The notes: generated from the letters alone by a model not told the origin. Shown: positions 24,273 to 34,028, counted from the first letter of the stretch. The stretch: DNA of 64,000 nt from JAKAVN01 sp963734845 (GCA_963734845.1 CAVTIS010000018.1:434001-498000), one strand, 5' to 3'. Numbers and translations: made by a program.

Positions 24273-26603
24273 TCAGGTTATCTGATGCTTGCTGAGCGGA
24301 AGCTCGCGCACCCGTTTGCCGGTCGCCGCGAATACCGCATTGCAGAGCGCCGGCACGAAGGGGGGAACGCCCGGTTCGCCGATACCTGCGGGCGGAGCGT
24401 CGCTCTCGACCAGGTAGACGTCCGTGCGCCGCGGGACCTCTGGCATGCGGGCAACGGGGTAATCGTAGAAATTGGACTGATCGATTGCGCCGTTGGTCGC
24501 GGTGATTTCGCCGCTGCGAGCGAGGCTGGTTCCGAACACCGCCGCGCCTTCGAACTGGGCGCGGGCGATTTCCGGATTGGTGATTAGCCCCGCATCGACA
24601 GCGGTGTGTACGCGCGGAATCTTGAGTTTGCCGTGGCCGTCGACCTCGACCTCGACCACCGTCGCCACGTAGGTAAGGAAGCTGCGGTGGACCGCGATGC
24701 CCATCCCGGTCCCATTGCCCATTGTGCGCTTGCCCCAGCCCGCCTTCTCGGCGGCAATCTGGACCACGCGGCGCAGGCGGCCGGTATCGATCGGATACTT
24801 GGTATATGACGCGCCGTAGTTCGGGTAGTCAGTGCCTTTCAGATCGACAATCCGCGGCGGACCTATCAATTCGAGCAAATAGTCAACCGGATCGCGGCCT
24901 GCCGCATGCGCCAGTTCATCGGAAAACGACTGGATAGCGAAGGCATGATAGATGTTTCCGACCGATCTTAGCCATCCGATTCGCACGTAGGCCTTGGCCG
25001 GGCCGTTTTCGACCCGCAGATTGGGAATGTCGTACGGAATATCGGTCCACCCCAGGCTCAAATCGTCGGCGTTGCCGTAGCGCTCGCCCACCTTGAAGGT
25101 GGACGCGATAGGAGGGAACACCGAGCGCTGCAGCCACGCGGTCGGCTTGCCGTGGGCGTCGAGCACGGCCTTCATATACATCGCCGATACCGTGTGGTAG
25201 TAGCCGAACTTGATATCGTCCTCGCGGCTCCACACGACTTTCACCGGCCGGCCGGTCTTTTTCGACAGCACCGCGGCCTCCGCCACGTAGTCGGGCTTCG
25301 ACTTGCGCCCGAACCCTCCGCCGAGCAGGGTCACGTGGCAGATGACGTTGTCGCGCGGGATTTTTAACTGCTCGGAAACGACATCCTGCACGGCCTGCGG
25401 GTTTTGCGTGCAGGTCCACGCCGTCACCTTGCCGTCGCGGTATTCCGCCACCGCCACCGGCGGTTCCATCGGCGCGTGCGCCAGATGCGGCACATAGTAC
25501 TGAGCCTCGATCACCCGGCCGCCCTTTTTGAACTCGGCGTCGACGTCGCCCGCGATGCGCGCCACCTTGCCCGGCGCGCGCACGGTCTCGAACAGCTCTT
25601 TTTTGTACTGGGCCGAGTCGTAAGCCGCGTTGGGCCCGTTGTCCCATTCGACGGTCAGTTTTTTGCGACCCTGGAACGCGGCCCAGGTGTTGTCGGCGAT
25701 CACCGCGATTCCGCCCAGCGGCTGAAAGGCGGCCGGCGGTTTGAACGGATCGATTGCGACGACCTGGCGCACTCCCTTGACCTTCAGCGCTTCCCTGGCG
25801 TCATAGGATTTGACCTTGCCGCCGACCACGGGCGGATGCGTCACGGCGGCGTAGACCATCCCGTCCACCCGGACGTCCATTCCGTAGACGGCCTTCCCGG
25901 TGCAGAGCGCGGCGAGGTCGTAGCTCGGATGCCCTTTGCCGATGTAGCGCCACTGACTTTTGCTCTTGAGGTGAAGCGCTTCCTGATGCGGCACGGGGAG
26001 CTTCGAGGCGGCGGTCGCCAGCGCGCCGTAACCGAGCTTGCGGCCGGTCCGGCGATGTATCACTTCATGCAGGCCGGTTTCGCACTCGCTTACCGCAACG
26101 TTCCATCGCGCGGCGGCGGCCTCGACCAGCATCAGACGCGCGGTCGCGCCCGCCTCGCGCATCACGCTGAAGAAATCGCGGATTGAATGCGAACCGTCAG
26201 TGTCCTGTCCACCGTAGCGCCAATCTCCGATCGCCTGCTCGATCTTCACCCGCTTCCAATCGGCGTCCAACTCGTCGGCCACCACCAGGGGCAGCGAGGT
26301 GCGGATGCCGGTGCCCATCTCGGACCGATGCGCGACGATATACACCGTACCTTCGGAATCCACGCCGACGAATGCGCTGGGATGCAAAGTCGAGCGATCG
26401 GCCTGCGTCAGGCCAGCGGAGATCGGAGCCGCCGCGCTCGCCCCGCGGGGAAGAAGATGCACGCTCAGGACGAGCGCGCCGGTCGAGAGCACTCCCTTGA
26501 GAAAGCCGCGCCGGCTGACGTTTTCGATCATCTTCACCGGATGCTCGGCCGCAAGCTCGATCCCATGCCCGGTCGCGTCAACGCGATGCCTAGTCGTGCT
26601 CAC
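24273..26603 (-). CDS. Molybdenum hydroxylase large subunit, isoquinoline 1-oxidoreductase beta-type
   Basis: 776 residues from a GTG at 26603, supported by GGAGG eight bases upstream and a 14-base overlap with the small-subunit gene. The N-terminus holds ENVSRRGFLKGVLSTGALVL, a Tat signal typical of IorB-type subunits that bind the molybdenum cofactor and are exported folded. GGGFGRK (about residue 425) is the cofactor-binding motif and GIGEPGVPP near the C-terminus carries the catalytic Glu. It should hydroxylate a heteroaromatic or oxidise an aldehyde in the periplasm, passing electrons to the 2Fe-2S subunit. No FAD subunit or cytochrome gene is next to it. Confidence 0.88.
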   Translation of the reverse strand: MSTTRHRVDATGHGIELAAEHPVKMIENVSRRGFLKGVLSTGALVLSVHLLPRGASAAAPISAGLTQADRSTLHPSAFVGVDSEGTVYIVAHRSEMGTGIRTSLPLVVADELDADWKRVKIEQAIGDWRYGGQDTDGSHSIRDFFSVMREAGATARLMLVEAAAARWNVAVSECETGLHEVIHRRTGRKLGYGALATAASKLPVPHQEALHLKSKSQWRYIGKGHPSYDLAALCTGKAVYGMDVRVDGMVYAAVTHPPVVGGKVKSYDAREALKVKGVRQVVAIDPFKPPAAFQPLGGIAVIADNTWAAFQGRKKLTVEWDNGPNAAYDSAQYKKELFETVRAPGKVARIAGDVDAEFKKGGRVIEAQYYVPHLAHAPMEPPVAVAEYRDGKVTAWTCTQNPQAVQDVVSEQLKIPRDNVICHVTLLGGGFGRKSKPDYVAEAAVLSKKTGRPVKVVWSREDDIKFGYYHTVSAMYMKAVLDAHGKPTAWLQRSVFPPIASTFKVGERYGNADDLSLGWTDIPYDIPNLRVENGPAKAYVRIGWLRSVGNIYHAFAIQSFSDELAHAAGRDPVDYLLELIGPPRIVDLKGTDYPNYGASYTKYPIDTGRLRRVVQIAAEKAGWGKRTMGNGTGMGIAVHRSFLTYVATVVEVEVDGHGKLKIPRVHTAVDAGLITNPEIARAQFEGAAVFGTSLARSGEITATNGAIDQSNFYDYPVARMPEVPRRTDVYLVESDAPPAGIGEPGVPPFVPALCNAVFAATGKRVRELPLSKHQIT

Positions 26604-27054
26604 GCGACGCCTCCGCCGCGGCCTTTATCGCCGCGCGAATTCGTTGATAGGTGCCGCAGCGGCAGATGTTGCCCGACATCGCTTCGTCGATTTGTTCATC
26701 GCTGGGGCTGTGGTTGGTGCGAAGCAACGCCACCGCCGACATAATCTGGCCCGACTGACAGTAGCCGCATTGCGGCACATTGAGCTGCATCCAGGCTCGC
26801 TGCACGGGATGCGAACCTTTCGCGGAGATTCCCTCGATAGTGGTGACCTGAGCGTTTTCGAGCTGGCGCATCGGGATCACGCAGGCGCGTACCGCTTTTC
26901 CGTTGAGATGCACCGTGCACGCGCCGCACAACGACATCCCACAGCCGAACTTGGTGCCGGTGAGCGCCAGCTCGTCGCGCAAGTACCAGAGCAGCGGCAT
27001 CGTGGCGTCGCCGTCGAACGAATGCTCGACGCCATTGACCTTCAAGCGGATCAT
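26590..27054 (-). CDS. 2Fe-2S subunit of molybdenum hydroxylase, IorA-type
   Basis: 154 residues from the ATG at 27054; a longer frame to 27165 adds residues unlike the family. CGMSLCGACTVHLNG holds the ligands of the plant-type 2Fe-2S cluster, and CGYCQSGQIM with CRCGTYQRI the second, four-helix cluster. Length and motifs match IorA/CoxS-type small subunits. It has no leader of its own and would be co-exported with the Tat-bearing large subunit. Overlaps that gene by 14 bases, so the two are translationally coupled. Confidence 0.92.
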   Translation of the reverse strand: MIRLKVNGVEHSFDGDATMPLLWYLRDELALTGTKFGCGMSLCGACTVHLNGKAVRACVIPMRQLENAQVTTIEGISAKGSHPVQRAWMQLNVPQCGYCQSGQIMSAVALLRTNHSPSDEQIDEAMSGNICRCGTYQRIRAAIKAAAEASREHD

Positions 27055-27348
27055 CTTTTTCGCCTCATCTGAGCCATCAATACGGCGGCCGCGAAATCCC
27101 TGTTTCAGAGAGGGCGACTCGCGTTCGAGCGTTATCCTGGCAACAAGGAGCCGTTGGCCCTTCAAGTCTATCGAAGTTCCATATTACGCCGAAACTGTGG
27201 TGAGCCGCAGCCGGTCGTACAACACGGCGGTGGTATACGCTCGCGCGGACCGGAATTTATTGCTTGTACCGCGGGGAGGACCGGTAAAAATCGCGCGGGG
27301 CAGCGAGAGCCGGACAATCCGGCCCTCGTTGCCCGCCTAGCGAAGATT

Positions 27349-27639
27349 TCAGGGGTGCTTGCGCTCCGATTGGACACCGAGCCTCAGTTCTTTTATGGCC
27401 GCGTTGATATCGTTGATCGCGTTGGTTTTGTGGCCATTGAAATCGTGGGCCGTATCGTTTTTAAGGTATTCCCTTGTGCTCTCCAGCTGACTAATAGCCT
27501 CATGCATACCCGGAAAATTGTTCATCCGCTGCTGATGCACTTCACCCGGCGCCGGCGGGGCGGCGAATGAAATCGCGGGCAGCGCGAGCGCCGCGCCGAC
27601 CATCAACGTCCCCGCCAAAGTTGCCATAACTCCCTTCAT
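27349..27639 (-). CDS. Small secreted helical protein
   Basis: 96 residues from the ATG at 27639, directly after a strong GGAGGAGG site; longer in-frame starts up to 27747 are not supported. Signal peptide MKGVMATLAGTLMVGAALAL ends near SFAAP. The mature part is a helical domain HEAISQLESTREYLKNDTAHDFNGHKTNAI followed by a second helix. The pattern LESTRxYLxxDxxHDFNGHK recurs in small exported proteins of soil bacteria whose function I do not know. Confidence 0.7.
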   Translation of the reverse strand: MKGVMATLAGTLMVGAALALPAISFAAPPAPGEVHQQRMNNFPGMHEAISQLESTREYLKNDTAHDFNGHKTNAINDINAAIKELRLGVQSERKHP

Positions 27640-27888
27640 AGTCCTCCTCCTTCTGTTCCCAGACGAGATTCCTCGCGAAAGTTGCTTAGCGCATGTACGG
27701 ACTAATAATAGGCGATTTGCAGCAATCCGGCGAGCGGAAGGCGACACGAGTATGGGCGCGCAGAATGTCGCGGACGAACGGCACCCATGGAAGAGGATCT
27801 GGCCAGTCTGATGAAAAAAGCGCCGCCGCGATTCGAATTCGCGTGAATCGGTAAAGTCGACTTCTACAGCGCCACTGGTGCCCTGCGT

Positions 27889-28872
27889 CTACTGCAACAG
27901 GATCGGATGCAATTGCCCGAAAGTGTTGACCGTAGACGGGACCGACGTAACTGGGACCGTTCCCAGAAAATAGGCGTTTAGCGTTTTGTTGGCGCCTTTG
28001 CTCGTGTAGGAGTCCAACCACATCAAGGCGAAGCCCATGACTGGAAGCGTGGCCGAGGTCCCCGTAGCGCCGGTGAAGTCGACCAAAGGCACGGCCACCA
28101 ATCTCGGATCGTACGCCGGAACAGTCGCGAGCGTAGGATTGGCTACAGCGCCATTGATCGCCATCCCCGTATTGACGCGATCGTCGACGCCTTGTGAAGT
28201 AGGGCCGTTCACCTGCCCGGTTTCAGCATTAACAGTACCGCCGACATTGATCGAACCCTGATAGCCGTTGATAAGGTTGTTCAAAAACTGATCGGCACCC
28301 GATCCGCCGAGCGCGAGCCGTCCCCAATTACCTGGGCCGATGCTCCAGCTCCCTCCGCTAGCGCCGTTAGCGCCGGCCTGCACCAGTTGATAAAGCGTTC
28401 CCGGCGTATAGCTGCAGCTGGTGCTTGTGCATGGTAGGCCTACGGGGATCAAACCACGCGACTGTTCCGTGTCTTGCTGAATCCCGGCCTTCGCGATCGG
28501 TTTCACAGTTCCCGATGTGACGCCGACCAGTTGCAGGAAATAATATGGGACGGTGCGCGATGTCGTCATCGTGATCGACATGTTGTCGCCCGCCACGGTG
28601 TTGGAGGTTATCTCGGTCGTCCTGATCCCGTTTTTGGTCGCGTATCCGGTCGCCGTGGTCTGGGCCGTCGAAGGATGGTTCGGCAAATAACCGGCTCCAG
28701 CGAGGACTGCTGCGTCCGCAGCCTTCTGAAGTATTCCCCAATGGAAATACAAGAGCCCCAGGTCAGAACCCAGACCGATCGCGCCCAGAAGCGGAATCAT
28801 CACCAAAATCAGGGCGACTGCTATCTGACCTCGCTTCATAGCCATTGACCGCAACGTGTTTCCGACCACCAC
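27889..28872 (-). CDS. Tad/TadG-like pilus-assembly-type membrane protein
   Basis: 327 residues from the GTG at 28872, chosen because AAGGAG stands four bases before it; ATG codons at 28845 and 28839 are alternatives. RGQIAVALILVMIPLLGAIGLGSDLG is the Tad-type N-terminal segment, followed by the diagnostic LQKAADAAVLAGAGYLP. The rest is Gly/Ser/Thr-rich beta-type sequence. Such proteins normally belong to Flp pilus loci, but no other tad gene lies nearby, so it may be an orphan acting in surface assembly. Confidence 0.65.
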   Translation of the reverse strand: MVVGNTLRSMAMKRGQIAVALILVMIPLLGAIGLGSDLGLLYFHWGILQKAADAAVLAGAGYLPNHPSTAQTTATGYATKNGIRTTEITSNTVAGDNMSITMTTSRTVPYYFLQLVGVTSGTVKPIAKAGIQQDTEQSRGLIPVGLPCTSTSCSYTPGTLYQLVQAGANGASGGSWSIGPGNWGRLALGGSGADQFLNNLINGYQGSINVGGTVNAETGQVNGPTSQGVDDRVNTGMAINGAVANPTLATVPAYDPRLVAVPLVDFTGATGTSATLPVMGFALMWLDSYTSKGANKTLNAYFLGTVPVTSVPSTVNTFGQLHPILLQ

Positions 28873-29531
28873 GGTTCTCCTTGTTAACGTTCGCTACACG
28901 CGCCGCCGCTTTAGGGCTCAGCGAAGTGGCGACACCCACCGCCCATGAAGACGGAGGCCAGCCCACACCGCAAAGGCAAAGTCTCGCTTACGTGTCGCCT
29001 CAAGGCGTCGCAACCGAATCGCTTTCTTTAGCTATCTAATGCAATCCGATTTAACTCTGTGTGTCAAATGAATGCTCCACAATTCAAGGCAACCAACCAA
29101 GCCCGCCGAAGCCAGTGCCAGTTATCTGGTCGCCCAGCCGAGTCGCCTCGCAAGGCTCGGCCACTCGACTGGCGGACCGATCGGTATTTGACAGGCCAAA
29201 TCGGCGACTGGCAGGGAATCTATCGTGACGGAAGGCTTGAATCTGTGGGATTCTGGAGCGGGTGATCGGTTTCGAACCGACGACCTTGTGCTTGGCAGCA
29301 CTGTTCGGTCTGCCGAGAAAGCTAAATAAATCTAATGTTTAGGCGCGAAATCCGAAGGTCGTGAGCGGTCGTTGGAGCAATGTTGGAGCAGGTGAAGGAG
29401 ATCGACGCGTTCGCGCCGTGGCCCGCATACTCGATCCTCGGCGCTCAAGGGCCGTTGGGAGTCGTCTATTGTGTCAGTTTTCTGTGTCAGAACTGGGCAC
29501 TGTCAGCGAACGCGGCGCCTGCCAGCCAGCG
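28873..29531. other. Gene-poor junction containing a tRNA remnant
   Basis: About 660 bases with no supported protein gene. It holds the ribosome-binding site of the Tad-like gene at one end and the 3' half of a tRNA-Gly-like sequence at 29254-29303. This is where dense, intact backbone changes to accessory DNA. Confidence 0.5.
29254..29303 (-). pseudogene. tRNA-Gly(GCC)-like 3' half, probable attachment-site remnant
   Basis: On the minus strand the sequence reads GTGCTGCCAAGCAC, then a variable loop, the T arm GTCGGTTCGAAACCGAT, CACCCGC and T-CCA. T arm, acceptor 3' strand and encoded CCA are those of a tRNA-Gly with GCC anticodon. The anticodon loop lacks one T, and the matching 5' half (acceptor GCGGGTG and D arm) is absent. 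A 3'-half tRNA is what integrase-mediated insertion or excision leaves behind. Confidence 0.6.
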
Positions 29532-29753
29532 CTACTTCTTGTCGGACCAGCTCAGGTAAAGGGCGATATTGCCAAGCAGGGCAAACGTGATCGGCATTCC
29601 GAGCGCATACGATGCGACTTTCAGCGAGTCGTTATCGATCGTCAGGCCAGCGATCAACAGGATGAGAGCAACCACTTCGAGTGCGACCAGAAAAAGAATC
29701 AGCATTTTGTGCTCGCGGCGGCTCTTCTCACGTTGTATGACGACTCGTTCCAT
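29532..29753 (-). CDS. Small two-span membrane protein
   Basis: 73 residues if read from the ATG at 29753. A basic N-terminus (MERVVIQREKSRREHK) is followed by two hydrophobic spans, LILFLVALEVVALILLIAGL and MPITFALLGNIALYLSW. The topology is plausible for a real small membrane protein, but no family is recognised and there is no clear ribosome-binding site. The frame continues upstream to 29978 without membrane-like content. Confidence 0.45.
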   Translation of the reverse strand: MERVVIQREKSRREHKMLILFLVALEVVALILLIAGLTIDNDSLKVASYALGMPITFALLGNIALYLSWSDKK

Positions 29754-29833
29754 GCCGCCCCAAGTGTCGGCGAAACTCAGTCCGTTGGCAACCGTCCTCG
29801 CGCTGTCACTCGGCTTAGGGACTGTACCGCTCA

Positions 29834-30217
29834 ATGACGGGCGCGTGTGGCCCGGCGCTGCGCGACAGCGAGCGGGCGCATCCAATCCATTGGATATCCG
29901 AGAAAGGTGCTGATGGTCAGTTTCAAGTGAAGCAAATGTTCGCAGAACTGGGCGACAGTCCAATATTGAGCAAAGCATTTCGTATCGGCACCTTGGACTT
30001 TATGGGAAAGGAGATCGTACCGCTCCAAGCTGCCGATACGCTCGCATATGAGGTTTTCAAACAAGTTGAGAATCAGATCGTAGATCGCGGTGAAAAGCGC
30101 GGCGTCCGATTGTCAGTGAAAAACCTGATGCGCCCGCAAGATCCGAACTACCTGAAATACTGGGATAGAGCACGACTTACAGAATGGTTATCAGAATGTG
30201 AACGCCGAGGGTGTTAG
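29834..30217 (+). pseudogene. DUF3800-family protein, C-terminal fragment
   Basis: The frame ends with IVPLQAADTLAYEVFKQVEN and a short C-terminal tail, matching the end of DUF3800 proteins (…LQxADxLAYE…), which are found in mobile and defence-type contexts and resemble RNase H-like nucleases. The N-terminal two thirds, including the first DxD motif, are missing, and the first 15-20 codons of the frame look like unrelated sequence. I take it as a 5'-truncated remnant at the start of the accessory region. Confidence 0.55.
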
Positions 30218-30466
30218 ACAACATCCGGCGCGCCTTGGTCGGGATCCGCCCGGCGCAGCCCCTACTGACGCACGATAACCTCTCAATGACGCACGCGAAT
30301 TCCCGCGCATCCGCACAAGCTCATAAAGATTCCATTTGCTTTCGCTCATCTATTAGGGGTTATAGTTATTTTATAAAGCCGCATTTCTTCCGGCCTTCGC
30401 GACTTTTTAAATCGGACGGCAGCTAGGACCTGATCAGACGATTGCCTTGTTCATAAACAGGTATTG

Positions 30467-33031
30467 ATGAAAGGCTTCATTAACCAGGCAACTTGGTGTG
30501 TCTGGATGCGCGCTACGCTTCTGCTGTTGGTTCTGATCGTGCTGGCGTGGCCTGTGCGTGTACATGCAGCATGCATCAGCCTCACTTCTCCGGCCAGCGG
30601 AGCTTCGATCACCAAGGGTACCTCGGTTTTGGTCAAGTTCTCCGACACTTGCACAAATCGCTGGTATGAGTGCCTGGTAATCGATTCTAACAATTACGCC
30701 TGTTCCACCCCTAATCCGCAGCAATTTACCTGGAATACTTCAGCTTACGCATTAGGAAACCACTCCGTCTCGGTCCGTTCATGGACGAGCGGCGGCGGTT
30801 CTCTGCTGGGTTCGGCTTCGATAACTGTGAGCCTGGTCGCGGGCACGCCAACCCCGATTCCGACGGCCACACCGACGCCAACCGGCACGTGCATCAGCCT
30901 CACTTCTCCGGCCAGCGGAGCTTCGATCACCAAGGGCACCTCGGTTTTGGTCAAGTTCTCTGACACCTGCACAAATCGCTGGTATGAGTGCCTGACAATC
31001 GACTCTAGCAATTACGCCTGTTCCACACCTAATCCGCAGCAATTTACCTGGAATACTTCAGCTTACGCATTAGGAAACCACTCTGTCTCGGTCCGTTCAT
31101 GGACGAGCGGCGGCGGTTCTCTGCTGGGTTCGGCTTCGATAACTGTGAGCCTGATCGCGGGCACGCCAACCCCGATTCCGACGGCCACACCGACACCGGT
31201 TCCGACGGCCACACCGACGCCAAGACCGACCGCCACACCGACGCCTGTTCCGACAGCTACACCGACGGCAACCGCCACGCCGACGCCCACGCCCACACCC
31301 GCACTGGGACCAATAACGCTTAGAAGCGTCGCGACCTCCAGTACGTCATCGGGTGGAGGGAGCCAGTTGACGATTGCGGTGCCGTCCGGAGCGGCGGTCA
31401 ACGAGGTGATGGTGGCCCAGATGGCGGTGCGCGGCGGCTCGTCAACCGCGCTAAGCGCGCCGGCGGGATGGACGCAGATTCGGCGCGACAGCGACACCAC
31501 CAGCCAGATCACCGAGGGGCTCTACTATCACGTCGTGACGGGCGCGGAGCCGGCCGGCTATACGTGGACCTTCACGGCGGGCAACGACGCGGCGGGCGGG
31601 ATCGCCGATTATACCGGCGTCAACACAGCCAGTCCGATCGACGCGAGCGGCGGCCAGGCCAACGCGTCCTCGACCAGCGTGACCGCGCCATCGATCAACA
31701 TTCCGGCGGGGAACAACAGCGACCGATTGCTGGCGCTTTTTGCGATTCCGAACAGCAGTGCGATGACGCTGCCGGGCGCGATCACCGGGCGCTGGAATTT
31801 CCACGCAACCGGGTTTGGGATATCGGCGGCGATGGGGGATACCACGACGCCGAGCGGTGCGACCGGAAATTACGTTGCGACTCAGGGCACCAGCACCGTG
31901 AATGTCGGTGCGCTGATCGCACTGCAGCCAGCCGCCGGCTCGCCGACACCGAGCGCATTGCGCATCAGCCTCGACTCCGCGGCGCATACGAATTTCGGCC
32001 TCTACTATCCGGCGACCTATGTCCTCGGCATTCCGGGCGGATCGAGTGGCCTCACGGCGCAGTACCGATACGACACCGTCAGCGCCTGGATCTCGCTGCC
32101 GGCGAGGACCACCTCCGACTTCTTCAACGGCATCGCCGCGGCCAGATTTGAGTACGCGAGCAACACGGCCTACGTCAGCGTGCCGTTCTCAGGCAGCTCC
32201 GACACAATCTACGTGCGCGTCATCAACAGCGCGCAGCAGTCCGTCGCCGTCACCTACCAGGGCATCTCGAAGTACTATGATAATCGCAAGGCGGCCGTGA
32301 CCATCGACTTCGATGACGTCACGGACGATTTCCTGCCCGACGACGTCCAGGCCATCTCCCTGACCGCAGCGAAGAACCTGCGCGTCACCGCGGCGGTCCA
32401 GACCGCCGATATGGACAACAGTGACTCGTGGTCGACAGTGCAAGGCTGGGTGGACGCGGGTTTCACGGAAGCGGCCTCACATACCAGGACCCACCCCTGC
32501 ACTGACGCGGATTACCAGGTGCTCGGCTACACGTCCGAGGTGATCGGAAGTCGAGACGATCTGCTGAGCAATCTCGATCTGCCGAACCCGTTCATCCCGA
32601 CCTTTGTTGAGCCGTGCGGGTTCTCAGATGCCGAACTGCTCGAGACGATCGCCGCGGCGGGATATGTGGTCAGCCGCTCGACTAACCCCGGTGACAACAA
32701 CTTTGGGGCATGGGACACCGACGGGTTCTACGACGCGAATATGACGGCGAACACCGACAACTGGCCTTCCTACGAATCGTATCCGAACCCGGGCGGCACC
32801 GCGCAGTTGCTGAGCAGCTGGAACGCTATGTTCGACAGCGTGTACGCGAGCGGGGGCATCTACCAGTTCTTGGACCACCCCTGGGAAAAGCGCTGGTCCG
32901 CCGGCGGGTATCTCGACCAGCACGCGAGCTATATCGCGAACAGGACGGACGTCTGGTACGCCACGCTCGGTGAGCTGTACCTGTACCATTACCTGCAAGA
33001 GCGCGGGAAGGTGACCGTCGCCGCACAGTAG
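30467..33031 (+). CDS. Secreted multidomain protein with duplicated N-terminal module and polysaccharide-deacetylase domain
   Basis: About 854 residues from the ATG at 30467. Order: signal peptide ending near VRVHAA; two nearly identical modules of 106 residues starting CISLTSPASGASITKGTSVL; a Thr-Pro-rich linker (about residues 240-283); a beta-sandwich-like domain with PAGWTQIRRD and DYTGVN motifs (about 284-490); and a C-terminal polysaccharide-deacetylase (NodB-like) domain from about 605. In that domain TIDFDD gives the metal and base Asp pair, and SHTRTHPC the HxxxH metal site. It probably modifies an extracellular glycan while anchored by its N-terminal modules. The first modules look like cohesin/Ig-type surface domains, but their ligand is unknown. 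Confidence 0.75.
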   Translation: MKGFINQATWCVWMRATLLLLVLIVLAWPVRVHAACISLTSPASGASITKGTSVLVKFSDTCTNRWYECLVIDSNNYACSTPNPQQFTWNTSAYALGNHSVSVRSWTSGGGSLLGSASITVSLVAGTPTPIPTATPTPTGTCISLTSPASGASITKGTSVLVKFSDTCTNRWYECLTIDSSNYACSTPNPQQFTWNTSAYALGNHSVSVRSWTSGGGSLLGSASITVSLIAGTPTPIPTATPTPVPTATPTPRPTATPTPVPTATPTATATPTPTPTPALGPITLRSVATSSTSSGGGSQLTIAVPSGAAVNEVMVAQMAVRGGSSTALSAPAGWTQIRRDSDTTSQITEGLYYHVVTGAEPAGYTWTFTAGNDAAGGIADYTGVNTASPIDASGGQANASSTSVTAPSINIPAGNNSDRLLALFAIPNSSAMTLPGAITGRWNFHATGFGISAAMGDTTTPSGATGNYVATQGTSTVNVGALIALQPAAGSPTPSALRISLDSAAHTNFGLYYPATYVLGIPGGSSGLTAQYRYDTVSAWISLPARTTSDFFNGIAAARFEYASNTAYVSVPFSGSSDTIYVRVINSAQQSVAVTYQGISKYYDNRKAAVTIDFDDVTDDFLPDDVQAISLTAAKNLRVTAAVQTADMDNSDSWSTVQGWVDAGFTEAASHTRTHPCTDADYQVLGYTSEVIGSRDDLLSNLDLPNPFIPTFVEPCGFSDAELLETIAAAGYVVSRSTNPGDNNFGAWDTDGFYDANMTANTDNWPSYESYPNPGGTAQLLSSWNAMFDSVYASGGIYQFLDHPWEKRWSAGGYLDQHASYIANRTDVWYATLGELYLYHYLQERGKVTVAAQ
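30572..31195 (+). repeat. Direct tandem duplication with a 318-base period
   Basis: The segment from 30572 to 30889 is followed by a nearly identical copy from 30890 to about 31195, starting tgcatcagcctcacttctcc in both. Only a few bases differ, several of them silent. The period of 318 bases equals 106 codons, so the reading frame is kept. The high identity points to a recent duplication. Confidence 0.9.
31157..31308 (+). repeat. Low-complexity Thr-Pro linker repeat
   Basis: Short imperfect units around ccgacggccacaccgac repeat about nine times and encode a PTATPTP-type linker. Such linkers separate domains of secreted carbohydrate-active proteins and can vary in length by slippage. Confidence 0.75.
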
Positions 33032-33131
33032 CGGGTAAGCCGGCGTCGGCTAGATAGGCCTCGACCAGGTCACCGCGCGTAGGTTCGCGCCGCGCCGCCT
33101 GATCTCGTTTACACACCTATTGCGGTGACCT

Positions 33132-33536
33132 CTATGACTCCACCGTGATACGCTCGGCCACTAAATCTTCCTTGATCATCTCGTACAGCGTCCGCGCATT
33201 CGTGTACTGCGAGAGACTGCGTCCGGTTAAGGTCTCGGGATTAAAATCAGGCTCACCGTTCAATTACACAATCCGCTCGGCAATGCTGTCGGCATGCTGC
33301 TGCGCTTCTTGGGCATGCTCAAGAAATTCCTTCTTGACAGGCTCGGCACTAATTCCTTTGGCCGTATGATAATGGCGCTTATAACGCAGCACGCACATAA
33401 GTTCGGTTGCCAAAACTGTATTAAGGGTCTCAACAACCTCTGCACGATCGGCATTATATTCGTCGGTAACTGCGCCAGCCTCAACGTGCTTCTGAGCCCG
33501 CCGTCTCAATCCTTCCACATCACTCAGGATACCCAT
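33132..33536 (-). pseudogene. Bacterioferritin-like protein, broken by nonsense codons
   Basis: The frame from 33536 reads as a ferritin-like four-helix protein: NTVLATELMCVLRYKRHYHTAKG and EFLEHAQEAQQHADSIAERIV contain the E…ExxxH pattern of the iron site. A TAA at 33264-33266 then interrupts it, but the same frame continues LNGEPDFNPETL and TLYEMIKEDLVAERITVES, as in intact homologues, before a second stop at 33132. The TAA stands where a Gln codon (CAA) is expected. At least one third of the protein is lost, so the gene is probably dead. Confidence 0.7.
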
Positions 33537-33638
33537 ACTTGTTAGCTCTCCGTCAGCGTTTCTTTAGAGGGCGTGCCGCCCACAAGAACCGGCTGGGCGC
33601 GTTAGGTACTTAACAGATACCCCTGCGGGCGCCTGAGA

Positions 33639-33998
33639 TCAGGATATCGCTGCACCTTTCAACTTTGACAATGCGCGGATTCTCACTCGCACGCTAACGG
33701 GCTTGGCGGCACCCTTCATCATTTCGCCCGTAGCCGGGTTGCGGATGAGCGTACCGGCCTTGCGAGCCGGAACCTTGCGCAGTGTTATCTTACAAAGGCC
33801 AGGCAAAGTAAACTCGCCCACGCCGCGCGGATGCACCGACCCCAACATCACGGATTCCAGCGTATTGAAAACACCAATAGCTGTCTTGCGGGGGATGTCA
33901 TTCTGCTCAGCAATCAGATTGATGAGCGCTGATTTGGTAAGGGTTTCCTTGATCACACGGATGGACGTGTCGGCTTTACCGGGTTTCTTCTTGGCCAT
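33639..33998 (-). CDS. HU/IHF-family DNA-binding protein
   Basis: 119 residues from the ATG at 33998 with GGAG upstream. The core matches HU-type proteins: LTKSALINLIAEQNDIPRKT, GEFTLPGLCKITLRKVPARK and the arm-like RNPATGEMMKGAAKP. The Lys-rich N-terminal extension (MAKKKPGKAD) is typical of HU variants carried by mobile DNA. It should bind and bend DNA without strong sequence preference. Divergent from a ParB-like remnant, which hints at a plasmid or integrative-element origin. Confidence 0.8.
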   Translation of the reverse strand: MAKKKPGKADTSIRVIKETLTKSALINLIAEQNDIPRKTAIGVFNTLESVMLGSVHPRGVGEFTLPGLCKITLRKVPARKAGTLIRNPATGEMMKGAAKPVSVRVRIRALSKLKGAAIS

Positions 33999-34028
33999 TA
34001 TTTTCTCCAGAGGTTGAACAGGACGGAA

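Noticed and set aside
30572..31308. Repeats considered as a CRISPR array
   Set aside because: The units are coding in frame, of 318 or about 17 bases, without constant spacers, so they are protein module and linker repeats.
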